A DNA stretch of 64,000 nt from Streptomyces rubellomurinus (GTDB lineage Bacteria; Actinomycetota; Actinomycetes; Streptomycetales; Streptomycetaceae): contig NZ_JZKH01000009.1 in assembly GCF_000961885.1 (NCBI RefSeq), positions 62,001 to 126,000 of the forward strand, written 5' to 3'. How positions within the stretch are numbered: the first letter of the stretch is position 1; every line of letters starts with the position of its first letter. This document shows, piece by piece, positions 51,984 through 59,585 of the stretch. The position numbers and the translations under genes are program-made. The notes beneath the pieces are model-generated. The model ran no database searches, was not told the DNA's origin, and saw only the letters and a program-made list of their open reading frames with translations.

Positions 51984-53404
51984 CCGATCCCCGCCGCCGC
52001 CTCCGTGCCGGAGCCCGCAGCCTCCGTTCTGGCGCCCGCCGCCCCCGTGTCAGCACCCGCCGCCGCCTCCGGCCCCGCCGCCGCGATCCGCTCCAGCGTC
52101 GCGAGGGCCCGGGCGAGCACCGGCAGCGGCGGGGAGGCCAGCCCGATCCGTACGGCGGGCGGGGAGCGCCGGGGGTCGACCGCGAAGGCGGCCGCCGGGG
52201 TGACGGAGATGCCGGCCCGGGCCGCCGCCGCGACGAAGGTCTCCGCCCGCCACGGCGGCGCCAGCCGCCACCACGCGAAGTACGAGCACAGGTCGGCCAG
52301 CACCCGCCGCCCGCCGAGCACCTCGCGCGTCAGCTCCAGCCGCGCCGCGGCGTCGGCCCGCTTGGCCGCCGCGACCGCCGCCACCGTGCCGTCCCCGATC
52401 CAGCGCACCGCCGCCTCCAGCGCGTAGCCGCTCGGCGTCGACCCGCCCGCGCGCAGCGCCCCGGCGACCCGTTCGCGCAGCGCCGCCGGCACCACCGCGA
52501 ACCCGACGCTCAGCCCCGCCGCGAGCCGCTTGGACAGGCTGTCGACGAGGACCGTCCGCTCCGGCGCGAGCGCGGCGAACGGCGCGAGGTCCGGGCGCAG
52601 GAAGGACCAGATCGCGTCCTCGACCACCGGCAGGTCCAGCCGCCGCAGCTGCGCCGCCAGCGCCGCCGCCCGCTCCGGCGGCATGCTCGCCCCGAGCGGG
52701 TTGTGCACACGCGGCTGGACGTACAGGGCCCGCAGCGGCGTCGCCCGGTGCGCGGCGGCGACGGCCTCGGGCAGCAGCCCGTCCTCGTCGACGGGCAGCG
52801 GCACCAGACGGATGCCCAGCCGCTCGGCGATCGCCTTGACCACCGGGTACGTCAGCTCCTCGACCCCGAGCCGCTGCCCCGGCGGCACCAGGGCGGCCAG
52901 CGCCGCCGCGACGGCCTGGCGCCCGTTGCCCGCGAAGAGCACGGCGTCCTCCGGCGCGTCCCAGTCGGGGCCGCCGACCAGCCCGGCGAAGGCCTGCCGT
53001 GCCGCCGCCGTCGCGGCCGCGCCGACCGGCCGCAGCGCCTCGCCGAGCGCGTCCGGCCGCAGCAGCGGCGCGAGCCCGGCGGCGAGCAGCGCGGACTGCT
53101 CGGGGACGGACGGGTAGCTGAGCTCCAGGTCGACGGGCGCGGCGCCCGGTTCGGCGAGCGCGACCTGCCCGCCGCCGGCCGCGTCGCCCGCACCGCCGCC
53201 GGCCCGGACGAAGGTGCCGCGCCCGACCTCGCCGGTGGTCAGTCCGCGCCGGACCAGTTCGCGGTAGACGCGCGTCGCGGTGGAGGCGGCGATGCCCCGG
53301 CGGCGGGCGAAGTCGCGCTGGGTGGGCAGTTGTTGGCCGGGCCGCAGTCGCCCGGCCGTGATGTCGGCGGCGATCTGGTCGGCGATCGCGCGGTAGTCGT
53401 CCAC
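51959..53404 (-). CDS. MocR-family (GntR-HTH/aminotransferase) regulator
   Basis: 481 residues. GntR winged helix in the first ~75 (DYRAIADQIAADITAGRLRPGQQLPTQRDFARRRGI), linker, then a fold-type I aminotransferase-like domain with PLP Lys in VDSLSKRLAAGLSVGF. Related to PdxR/GabR. It is divergent from a LysE-type exporter gene and a pair of direct repeats sits between, suggesting it controls the exporter in response to an amino acid or PLP derivative. The Ala/Glu/Gly-rich tail and final GEQITGDR with the stop lie in or next to element F. Confidence 0.92.
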   Translation of the reverse strand: MDDYRAIADQIAADITAGRLRPGQQLPTQRDFARRRGIAASTATRVYRELVRRGLTTGEVGRGTFVRAGGGAGDAAGGGQVALAEPGAAPVDLELSYPSVPEQSALLAAGLAPLLRPDALGEALRPVGAAATAAARQAFAGLVGGPDWDAPEDAVLFAGNGRQAVAAALAALVPPGQRLGVEELTYPVVKAIAERLGIRLVPLPVDEDGLLPEAVAAAHRATPLRALYVQPRVHNPLGASMPPERAAALAAQLRRLDLPVVEDAIWSFLRPDLAPFAALAPERTVLVDSLSKRLAAGLSVGFAVVPAALRERVAGALRAGGSTPSGYALEAAVRWIGDGTVAAVAAAKRADAAARLELTREVLGGRRVLADLCSYFAWWRLAPPWRAETFVAAAARAGISVTPAAAFAVDPRRSPPAVRIGLASPPLPVLARALATLERIAAAGPEAAAGADTGAAGARTEAAGSGTEAAAGIGEQITGDR

Positions 53405-53511
53405 GGCCGGTCGGTCCCTCCGGGCTGTCGCTGCTGTCGCTGCTGTCGCAGCTGTGCGGTGCTGTGCCCTGTTGCTCTCTGCTGTTCGCTGCCTTTGGCT
53501 GCCGCCCCGGA

Positions 53512-53544
53512 TTGCACCGAGTGCAAAGTCATCATTGCATCGAG
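53512..53544. promoter_or_regulatory. Direct-repeat operator for the MocR regulator (candidate)
   Basis: TTGCACCGAG (53512-53521) and TTGCATCGAG (53535-53544), 23 bp apart, differ at one base. The first also forms an inverted repeat, TTGCAC/GTGCAA. MocR proteins typically bind direct repeats between the regulator and its target gene, as here (27 bp before the LysE ATG). Confidence 0.65.
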
Positions 53545-53570
53545 CAGGCGGCCCGCCCTAGCCTCCTCGC

Positions 53571-54248
53571 ATGGATGAGCTGCTCTCTGCCGTGGACGGG
53601 CACGTCGTGGACGGGCATGCCGTGCTCGGGATCGCCGCCGTGGCCCTGACCATGGCGCTGTCGCCGGGCCCGAACATGATCTACCTGGTCTCGCGCTCGA
53701 TAGCCCAGGGCCGCCGGGCCGGCCTGGTGTCCCTGACCGGGGTGGCGTCCGCGTTCCTGGTGTACCTGGTGGCGGTGACGGCCGGGGTGGCCGCGGTGTT
53801 CTCGGTGGTGCCCGCGCTGTACACCGCGATCAAGCTGGCGGGCGCCGGCTACCTGCTCTGGCTGGCGTGGAAGGCGGTGAAGCCGGGCGGGGCGGCGGTG
53901 TTCGCCCCGCAGGCGCTGCCGCCGGACCCGCCGCGCAAGCTGTTCGCGATGGGCTTCCTGACCTGCCTGCTCAACCCCAAGATCGTCATCGTGTACCTCT
54001 CGCTGCTGCCGCAGTTCGTGGCACCGGAGCGCGGCCATGTCGCCGCGCAGAGCCTGGTGTTGGGCCTGGTCCAGATCGTGATCGCGGTCACCGTGAACGG
54101 TCTGATCGCGGTCGGCGCGGGCAGTATCGCCACGTTCCTCGGCCGCCGCCCGACCTGGCTGCGGATCCAGCGCTACGCGATGGGCACCGTCCTCGCCGGC
54201 CTCGCCCTGCACATCGCCACCGACCGCGCCAAGGCCGTCGCGGCCTGA
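53571..54248 (+). CDS. LysE/RhtB-family amino-acid exporter
   Basis: 225 residues with about six membrane helices. Family signatures: LTMALSPGPNMIYLVSRS and LLNPKIVIVYLSLLPQF. Exports an amino acid or a related metabolite, presumably induced through the divergent MocR protein. ATG 53571. Confidence 0.92.
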   Translation: MDELLSAVDGHVVDGHAVLGIAAVALTMALSPGPNMIYLVSRSIAQGRRAGLVSLTGVASAFLVYLVAVTAGVAAVFSVVPALYTAIKLAGAGYLLWLAWKAVKPGGAAVFAPQALPPDPPRKLFAMGFLTCLLNPKIVIVYLSLLPQFVAPERGHVAAQSLVLGLVQIVIAVTVNGLIAVGAGSIATFLGRRPTWLRIQRYAMGTVLAGLALHIATDRAKAVAA

Positions 54249-54296
54249 CCACTCCCGACCACTCCCGACCACTCCCGACCACTCATGGCCACTCCT
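54247..54296. repeat. Five 10-bp tandem repeats after lysE
   Basis: GACCACTCCC at 54247, 54257 and 54267, then GACCACTCAT and GGCCACTCCT. The array starts in the final two bases of the exporter stop region and ends 28 bp before the convergent APH gene. Confidence 0.85.
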
Positions 54297-54323
54297 GATG
54301 GAACGGCTTCCGTCGCCGCGGCC

Positions 54324-55076
54324 TCACATCCGGGACCTCAGCACGTCGACCTCGCAGCCCGGCAGGAAGGGGTCGAAGCCGTGCTCGCTCAGCCAGCGGA
54401 CCACCAGCAGGCTCCGCATTGACCACCACGCGTGGATCACCTCGAGGTCGACGTCGATGCCGGTGCCGTAGCCGGCGATGACGTCGTCGAGGTGCTCCTC
54501 GTGTCCGAGCGTGAAGGTGGCGAGGTCGTACAGGGGGTCTCCCCGGCCCGCTTCGGACCAGTCGATGATGCCGGTGACCTCGTCGCCGTCGACGAAGACG
54601 TGCTCGATCTGCAGGTCGCCGTGGGTGAACGCCGGCGTCCACGGCCGGAACGCGGCCTCGGCGACCTGGCGGTTGCGGGCGACCAGGTCGGCGGGCAGGA
54701 TGCCGTGCGCCACGAGCGCCGCGCACTCCTCGTCGAGTTCCGCCGCCAGCGCGGCGGTGCTCCGCCCGGCGCGGCCGAGCCGGGGCGGCAGCGGCGCGTC
54801 GTGCAGCGTCCGGATGGCGGCGCCCGCCGCGGCCCACGCCGCCGGCGACCCGGTCGACGGCCCGCCGAGGCGTCCGAGCGTCGCCCCCGGGAGCGCGGCG
54901 AGCGCGAGCACGGGCGGCTTGCGCCACAGGACCTCCGGCGTCGGGACCGGCACGAGGGCCATCGCCTCGACCTCGGCGTCGATGCGCGCCTGATCGGTGT
55001 CCACCTTCAGGAACACGTCGCCGACGCGCAGGGTCGCGCGTTCGGAATGGGCGACGACGACTTCGATCTCATCCAT
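54324..55076 (-). CDS. Aminoglycoside-phosphotransferase-like kinase (APH family)
   Basis: 250 residues. Catalytic HGDLQIEHV (~153, normally HGDxxxxN, here the Asn position is His-Val), metal-binding GIIDWSEAGRGDPLYDLA (~171). Small-molecule kinase fold, cytosolic. APH-family proteins phosphorylate antibiotics, sugars or lipids; nothing here identifies a substrate. Its single-gene position, convergent with lysE, gives no context. Confidence 0.85.
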   Translation of the reverse strand: MDEIEVVVAHSERATLRVGDVFLKVDTDQARIDAEVEAMALVPVPTPEVLWRKPPVLALAALPGATLGRLGGPSTGSPAAWAAAGAAIRTLHDAPLPPRLGRAGRSTAALAAELDEECAALVAHGILPADLVARNRQVAEAAFRPWTPAFTHGDLQIEHVFVDGDEVTGIIDWSEAGRGDPLYDLATFTLGHEEHLDDVIAGYGTGIDVDLEVIHAWWSMRSLLVVRWLSEHGFDPFLPGCEVDVLRSRM

Positions 55077-55154
55077 GGCCGACCAGTATCCCGGGGACGA
55101 CCGCCGACGTCTCCGGGTTTGTCGTCCGCGCTTCCAGAAGCCGTCCCCGCGCGC

Positions 55155-56234
55155 TCACGCCTCCAGCGCCAGTGCCCGCAGCAGCTCGTAACCGCGTTGC
55201 AGGAACCGCCCGTCCAGGCCGGGCCCGGTGTTGGCGAGCGCGGCGACGGCGGTGCCGGTAAGCGGCGAGAAGCCCGCGAAGGCGGTGAAGCCGCGGGTGC
55301 CGCCGGTGTGGAAGTAGAGGTCCCGGCCGCCCGGGCGGCGGTGGTTCCAGACCAGGCACAGCTGGTCGCCGGAGTGCCGCAGCCGCAGTCTCGGCCGCTG
55401 CACGTCACCGAGAGCGGTGGCCAACTCACCCTCCGCAGGCCGTAGATGGGCCAGCAGGAAGCGCAGCAGATCGGCGCCGCCGGCCCGGACGGCGCCGGCG
55501 CCGGGCAGTCCGGGGATGTGCCAGGGCGGCAGCGCCCGTCCGCGCCGGTACCCGGTGGCCCGGTTCGGCGGGTCGGGCGCGCAGCCGGTGGTGCGGAGCC
55601 CGAGCGGCCGGCAGATCCGGTCCGCGAGCAGCTCGGGGTACGGCGCCCCGCCCGCTTCGGCGAGCAGCCGCCCGAGCAGGCCGACACCGTAGTTGGAGTA
55701 GGCGTACCGGCCACCGGGTTTTCCCTGCACGGTGGTTCGGGCGAGTGCGGAACGCAACTGCTCCTCGCCGTAGCGGGCGTACGGATTGCTGAACCAGGCC
55801 GGGACGGCGCCCGCGAGCAGTCCGGGCGGCAGCCGGGGCAGACCGGAGGTGTGGGTGGCGAGGTGCAGCAGCCGGATCGGCTCGCCGGAACGGACGGACG
55901 GCGGGCGCCAGTTGCGCGGGAGGTGGTGCTCCAGCGGGTCGTCCAGGGCGAGTTCGCCGCGCGCGGCCATCGCGGCGAGCAGTAGCGCGGTGAACGTCTT
56001 GCTGACGGAGCCGAGTTCGAAGACGGTGTCCGGCGTGCACGGCGCGGACGGTCCGCGCGCCAGCCGTCCGTGGCAGCGCACCTCCTCCCGCCCCCGGTGC
56101 GCCAGCGCCACCGTCACCGCCGTCGCGTACGGCTGTGCTGCCCGCACCACGGCCGCACACAGCCGGTCGGCCGTGGACGGCCGCTCGGGTACCGAGGAGC
56201 GATCGGCCGCCCTCACCCGGTCCGCGGCGTTCAC
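55155..56234 (-). CDS. Beta-lactamase-fold serine hydrolase
   Basis: 359 residues. SxxK in LGSVSKTF (~75), YSN in AYSNYGVGLLG, and HTGGTRGF in the KTG position. Class C/EstB-like serine hydrolase or peptidase. No signal peptide is seen at the N-terminus from GTG 56234, so it may be cytosolic. It overlaps the upstream gene by GTGA and is the last gene of a four-gene operon that begins with a 66-residue peptide. It might act on that peptide (inference). Confidence 0.88.
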   Translation of the reverse strand: MNAADRVRAADRSSVPERPSTADRLCAAVVRAAQPYATAVTVALAHRGREEVRCHGRLARGPSAPCTPDTVFELGSVSKTFTALLLAAMAARGELALDDPLEHHLPRNWRPPSVRSGEPIRLLHLATHTSGLPRLPPGLLAGAVPAWFSNPYARYGEEQLRSALARTTVQGKPGGRYAYSNYGVGLLGRLLAEAGGAPYPELLADRICRPLGLRTTGCAPDPPNRATGYRRGRALPPWHIPGLPGAGAVRAGGADLLRFLLAHLRPAEGELATALGDVQRPRLRLRHSGDQLCLVWNHRRPGGRDLYFHTGGTRGFTAFAGFSPLTGTAVAALANTGPGLDGRFLQRGYELLRALALEA

Positions 56235-57172
56235 CCGACCGCCGCCGTGGCGCCGCCGAGCGCACGCGAGAGGGTGACGGTGCTGGCGACGACGGCGACC
56301 ACGGCGGTGTGCTCGTGGTCCTTGAACGCCTGCTCGGGCTCCTCGGCGACGGGCTGCGCGTTGTCGCGCGGGATCAGCCCGTCCTCGCGCTGGACGGCGG
56401 CGAGCGCCTCCCAGCCCTCCCGTCCGGTGACCGGTTCGCCGATGCACGAGTCGACGACGAGGAGTTCGGCGGCGAGGTCCCACTGCCCGACCTCCAGCCA
56501 GATGTCGAGCCAGACGGGGAGCCAGTCGCGGACGTAGGCGCGCAGCGGCTCGGGCAGGTCCTCGGGCCGGGCGCCCCAGTCGGTGAGGTGGAAGACGGTG
56601 TGGGTGATGTCGTAGCCGGTGAACCAGTCCAGCGCCCAGGGTTCGGGGGTGGCGCCGAGCCAGGTGGCGGCGGTGAGGTGCGCCCAGTCCGGGCCCCGGT
56701 GGTCGAGCCCGGCGACGCGGCGCGCGTTGGCGATGGCCAGGCGGCGGTTGGGGGCCGTCTCGGCGGCGTGCACGGAGCGCAGCTCGCCGAGCGAGCGCAC
56801 CAGTTCCTCCAGTGCGGGGTGCCGGTAGCCGGCGCGGACGAAGTGGGCGTAGACCTCCAGCGGGTCGGTCATCAGCATGTGCCGCAGCTGCCGTTCGTAC
56901 AGCAGGTTCCCGTCGCGCAGCTGGGCCCAGCCGAAGGCCAGCATCCGGCGGGCGCGGTCGGCGTCGGCGGGGCCGGTGACGCCTTCGCGCAGCACCAGCG
57001 AGGCGGCCAGCGCGCATTCCCCGATGGGTTTGTAGGCGTTGTTGGGGTCGGCGATGTCGATGGTGACGTTGTCGTCGAGTGCGCCGAAGCCGGTCTCGTG
57101 CGAGGCGTCCAGCCAGGCGAGCGCGCGCGAGCCGATCCGCTGGGCGGTGGCGAGGACTTCGTGGTCGGTCAT
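56231..57172 (-). CDS. Uncharacterised helical protein (DUF6895-like), peptide operon
   Basis: 313 residues from ATG 57172. Helical alpha/alpha-toroid-like sequence, with ALAWLDASHETGFGALDDNV, WLGATPEPWALDWFTGYDITHTVFHLTDWG and a central LDIWLEVGQWDLAAELL. I recall similar actinomycete proteins grouped as DUF6895 (not checked). No catalytic motif is obvious. It overlaps both neighbours by four bases, so it must be translated with them. Confidence 0.75.
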   Translation of the reverse strand: MTDHEVLATAQRIGSRALAWLDASHETGFGALDDNVTIDIADPNNAYKPIGECALAASLVLREGVTGPADADRARRMLAFGWAQLRDGNLLYERQLRHMLMTDPLEVYAHFVRAGYRHPALEELVRSLGELRSVHAAETAPNRRLAIANARRVAGLDHRGPDWAHLTAATWLGATPEPWALDWFTGYDITHTVFHLTDWGARPEDLPEPLRAYVRDWLPVWLDIWLEVGQWDLAAELLVVDSCIGEPVTGREGWEALAAVQREDGLIPRDNAQPVAEEPEQAFKDHEHTAVVAVVASTVTLSRALGGATAAVG

Positions 57173-58080
57173 GCCCGCTCCCCGGCGGTGTCCAGGAGTG
57201 CTTCGGCGATGGCCAGTTCGAGGGCGGTGCGGGCGCTGCCGTCGCTGACCACGCGGATCCGCGCGATGATCGGTTCGACGTCCAGCGGCAGGGCGATTCC
57301 CTGGGCCCGCGACCAGGCGAGCCAGCGGGCGAGCCGGGCGGCGGCCCGGTGGTCGCGGCGCAGCATCGAGCGGACGGCGCCCCGGGCGAGGGCCAGGGGG
57401 TGGGCGCGGGCCGTGCGGTGGACGGCGCCGTCGAGGCCGGGCAGTGCGAGTGCGGAGAGTTGCGCCATCCGGATCGACCAGGCCTGCCAGGCGGCCGGGT
57501 CCGGCCACGCGGCGTGACCGGGAACGGTGGCCGGCGCGGGCGCGGGCTCGGTGACGGAGCGTTCCGCCGAACCGGCGGAGCCGTCGACCGGCGGATCAAC
57601 GCCGACCGGCGGATCAGCGGACCCGGGGCCGGCCCCGAGGGCCCGGACGAGCAGCACCCCGGCGGCCCAGTCCCGCCAGGCGGCCACCACCGCGTTCCCG
57701 TCCGGGGCTCCGGTGCCCTGCCCGGCCCGTGTCGCGGCCATCGGCGGGAACACCCGGTGCGCCTGCGCGAGCAGCAGGGCGGTGGGCTCGTCGGGCGCCG
57801 CGCCGCCGAGCAGTTGCGGCGCGAAGAGGTCGGGGCCGACGACGCGCAGGGCGGCCAGCAGCGACCGGGGCGGTTCGACGGCTCCGGATGCGGCGCCACC
57901 AGGCCCGGAGGCGGGCTCGGGGCCGGGCGCGGAGGCGAGCTCGGGACCGGGCTCGGGGCCGAGTACGGGCGCGAGCGCGACCGCACCCCCGGCGCCCCGG
58001 AGGGCGTCGAGGGTCCGGCCCGCCACCCGCTCGACCGCCGCGGCGTACTCGTCGCGCAGTGAGGGTTCGGCGGTTGGCAT
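57169..58080 (-). CDS. Uncharacterised protein, second gene of the peptide operon
   Basis: 303 residues. N-terminal helix (DEYAAAVERVAGRTL), then two Gly/Pro/Ala-rich stretches around a conserved-looking helical part, and a C-terminus with ARLARWLAWSRAQGIALPLD and LELAIAEALLDTAG. No recognised domain. GGAGGACC precedes ATG 58080. It overlaps the next gene by ATGA and lies 117 bp after the small peptide gene. Confidence 0.72.
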   Translation of the reverse strand: MPTAEPSLRDEYAAAVERVAGRTLDALRGAGGAVALAPVLGPEPGPELASAPGPEPASGPGGAASGAVEPPRSLLAALRVVGPDLFAPQLLGGAAPDEPTALLLAQAHRVFPPMAATRAGQGTGAPDGNAVVAAWRDWAAGVLLVRALGAGPGSADPPVGVDPPVDGSAGSAERSVTEPAPAPATVPGHAAWPDPAAWQAWSIRMAQLSALALPGLDGAVHRTARAHPLALARGAVRSMLRRDHRAAARLARWLAWSRAQGIALPLDVEPIIARIRVVSDGSARTALELAIAEALLDTAGERA

Positions 58081-58197
58081 GGTTGCGTGGTCCTCCTCGA
58101 AGGGGGCTTCGCGGGGCCCGGCGGCGGGGCCGCACTCGTCGGCGGCGTCAGCGGCCGGGTGTCCCGTGAGGCCCGGGGGGCCGGTCGGCGCGTTCGG

Positions 58198-58398
58198 CTA
58201 CCGGCCCTTCTCCTTGGGCTGCTTCGGGGCGAGCAGCAGCAGCCCCGCCAGCAGCAGCGTGCCCTGGGCTTCGGGACGGTACGTGGGCGCGTCGCTGACG
58301 ACGGCCTCGTCCTCCACCATCAGCGTGCCGAGCGCATCGAGCTCGTCCGGCGACGCCAGCGGCGCCCGGGTCGTGGTGGTCCTGAACTGAGTAAGCAT
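58198..58398 (-). CDS. 66-residue peptide, possible RiPP-like precursor
   Basis: ATG 58398 is preceded by an excellent GAGGAGG eight bases upstream, so the peptide is very likely made. It has an acidic middle (SPDELDALGTLMVEDEA), a hydrophobic stretch (GTLLLAGLLLLAP) and a basic C-terminus (KQPKEKGR). No Cys. The layout (acidic leader, then a distinct core) and its position at the head of an operon with two unknown proteins and a serine hydrolase suggest a precursor peptide; a small membrane protein is the alternative. Unknown family. Confidence 0.7.
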   Translation of the reverse strand: MLTQFRTTTTRAPLASPDELDALGTLMVEDEAVVSDAPTYRPEAQGTLLLAGLLLLAPKQPKEKGR

Positions 58399-58552
58399 CA
58401 GATGTGCCTCCTCATCCGGTCGTCACCGCCCGGTCGGGCGATGCCCCTGTCCGACACTACGAGCACGACCGACTGCCTGCATCCGCAGCCCGCTGAGCTG
58501 GGGGGTTGCCCGGGGTGTGGGCGTGGCTGCGGGGAGTCGGTACGGTCTGGGC

Positions 58553-59326
58553 ATGACCACAGCCTTGATCACCGGCGCGACCGCCGGCATCGGAGCCGCG
58601 TTCGCCCGCCGACTCGCCCGCGGCGGCCACCGGCTCGTCCTGGTGGCCCGCGACACCGAGCGCCTGGAGCGCGCCGCCGCCGCCCTGCACGCCGAGTACG
58701 GCGTCGAGGCGGAGGCGCTGACCGCCGACCTCGCGACCGAGGAGGGCATCGCGGTCGTCGAGGCCCGCCTCGCGGATTCCGCCCGCCCGGTGGACCTGCT
58801 CGTCAACAACGCCGGGTTCGGCAACAAGGGCGCGTTCGGGACGGTCCCGCTGCAGGACGAGCTGGACATGCTGAAGGTGCACATCGAGGCCGTGCTGCGG
58901 CTGACCACGGCCGCCCTGCCGGGCATGCGCGAGCGCGGCCGGGGCGCGGTGGTGAACGTCGCCTCGGTGGCCGCGTTCCTGCCGCGCGGCACGTACGGGG
59001 CGAGCAAGGCGTGGGTGGTGAGCTTCACCCAGGGCGTGCTGCGCGACCTCGGCGGCACCGGGGTGCGGATGATGGCGCTGTGCCCGGGCTTCACCCGCAC
59101 CGAGTTCCACCAGCGGGCCGGCATGGGTACGGGCAACATCCCGCGCTGGTCGTGGCTGTCGGCGGAGCGGGTGGTGGAGGAGGCGCTGCGCGACCTGGCC
59201 CGGGGCAAGTCGCTGTCGGTGCCCGGCAAGCGCTACAAGGCCGTGGTGGCGCTGGCCCGCCTGCTGCCGTCCGGCGGCCTGGGCGGCCTCTCCTCCAAGG
59301 CGGCGCGCACCTACCGGACGAACTGA
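58553..59326 (+). CDS. Short-chain dehydrogenase/reductase
   Basis: 257 residues. Cofactor motif TGATAGIGAAFA, NNAGFGNKG, catalytic YGASK with upstream Ser in VASVAAF. The C-terminal KRYKAVVALARLLP matches the SDR subfamily often annotated as 'acyl-CoA/retinol-like' reductases. Divergent from the peptide gene; single-gene unit. An in-frame GTG at 58517 is an alternative start. Confidence 0.92.
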   Translation: MTTALITGATAGIGAAFARRLARGGHRLVLVARDTERLERAAAALHAEYGVEAEALTADLATEEGIAVVEARLADSARPVDLLVNNAGFGNKGAFGTVPLQDELDMLKVHIEAVLRLTTAALPGMRERGRGAVVNVASVAAFLPRGTYGASKAWVVSFTQGVLRDLGGTGVRMMALCPGFTRTEFHQRAGMGTGNIPRWSWLSAERVVEEALRDLARGKSLSVPGKRYKAVVALARLLPSGGLGGLSSKAARTYRTN

Positions 59327-59362
59327 GATACCGGACCCGCGGGCCGGACCGAGAGCGGGACA

Positions 59363-59400
59363 AGCGGACAAGCGGACAGTCGGACAACCAAGCGGACGGG
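59363..59400. repeat. Octanucleotide repeat after the SDR gene
   Basis: AGCGGACA at 59363 and 59371, then GTCGGACA at 59379 and further degenerate copies. Part of a 260-bp non-coding stretch between the SDR stop and the ABC transporter start. Confidence 0.7.
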
Positions 59401-59446
59401 CGGCCTCGGCGCCGGGGAGTGCCAGGGAATAGAGCAACCCTCACTA

Positions 59447-59470
59447 TTAGCTTGCCTAACTATGAGCTAA
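59447..59470. promoter_or_regulatory. Inverted repeat, candidate operator of the ABC exporter
   Basis: TTAGCT (59447-59452) and AGCTAA (59465-59470) flank TGCCTAACTATG. The left side reads TTAGCTTGCCTAA, like MarR-type sites or a half iron box. Located 116 bp before the TTG start. Confidence 0.5.
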
Positions 59471-59585
59471 CCCCGCTATGCTGAGGCCGCCCGCCCGGCA
59501 CGGCCCCACCGGCCGTGCCCGCGGCGTGCCCGAACCCGTCCGCCGGCGCGCCCCGCCGCGCGCCCGAACCCCAGGGAGGCCGCCC

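Noticed and set aside
54324..55076. Aminoglycoside resistance gene
   Set aside because: Only the general APH fold motifs are visible, with an altered catalytic-loop Asn position; no evidence for antibiotic specificity.
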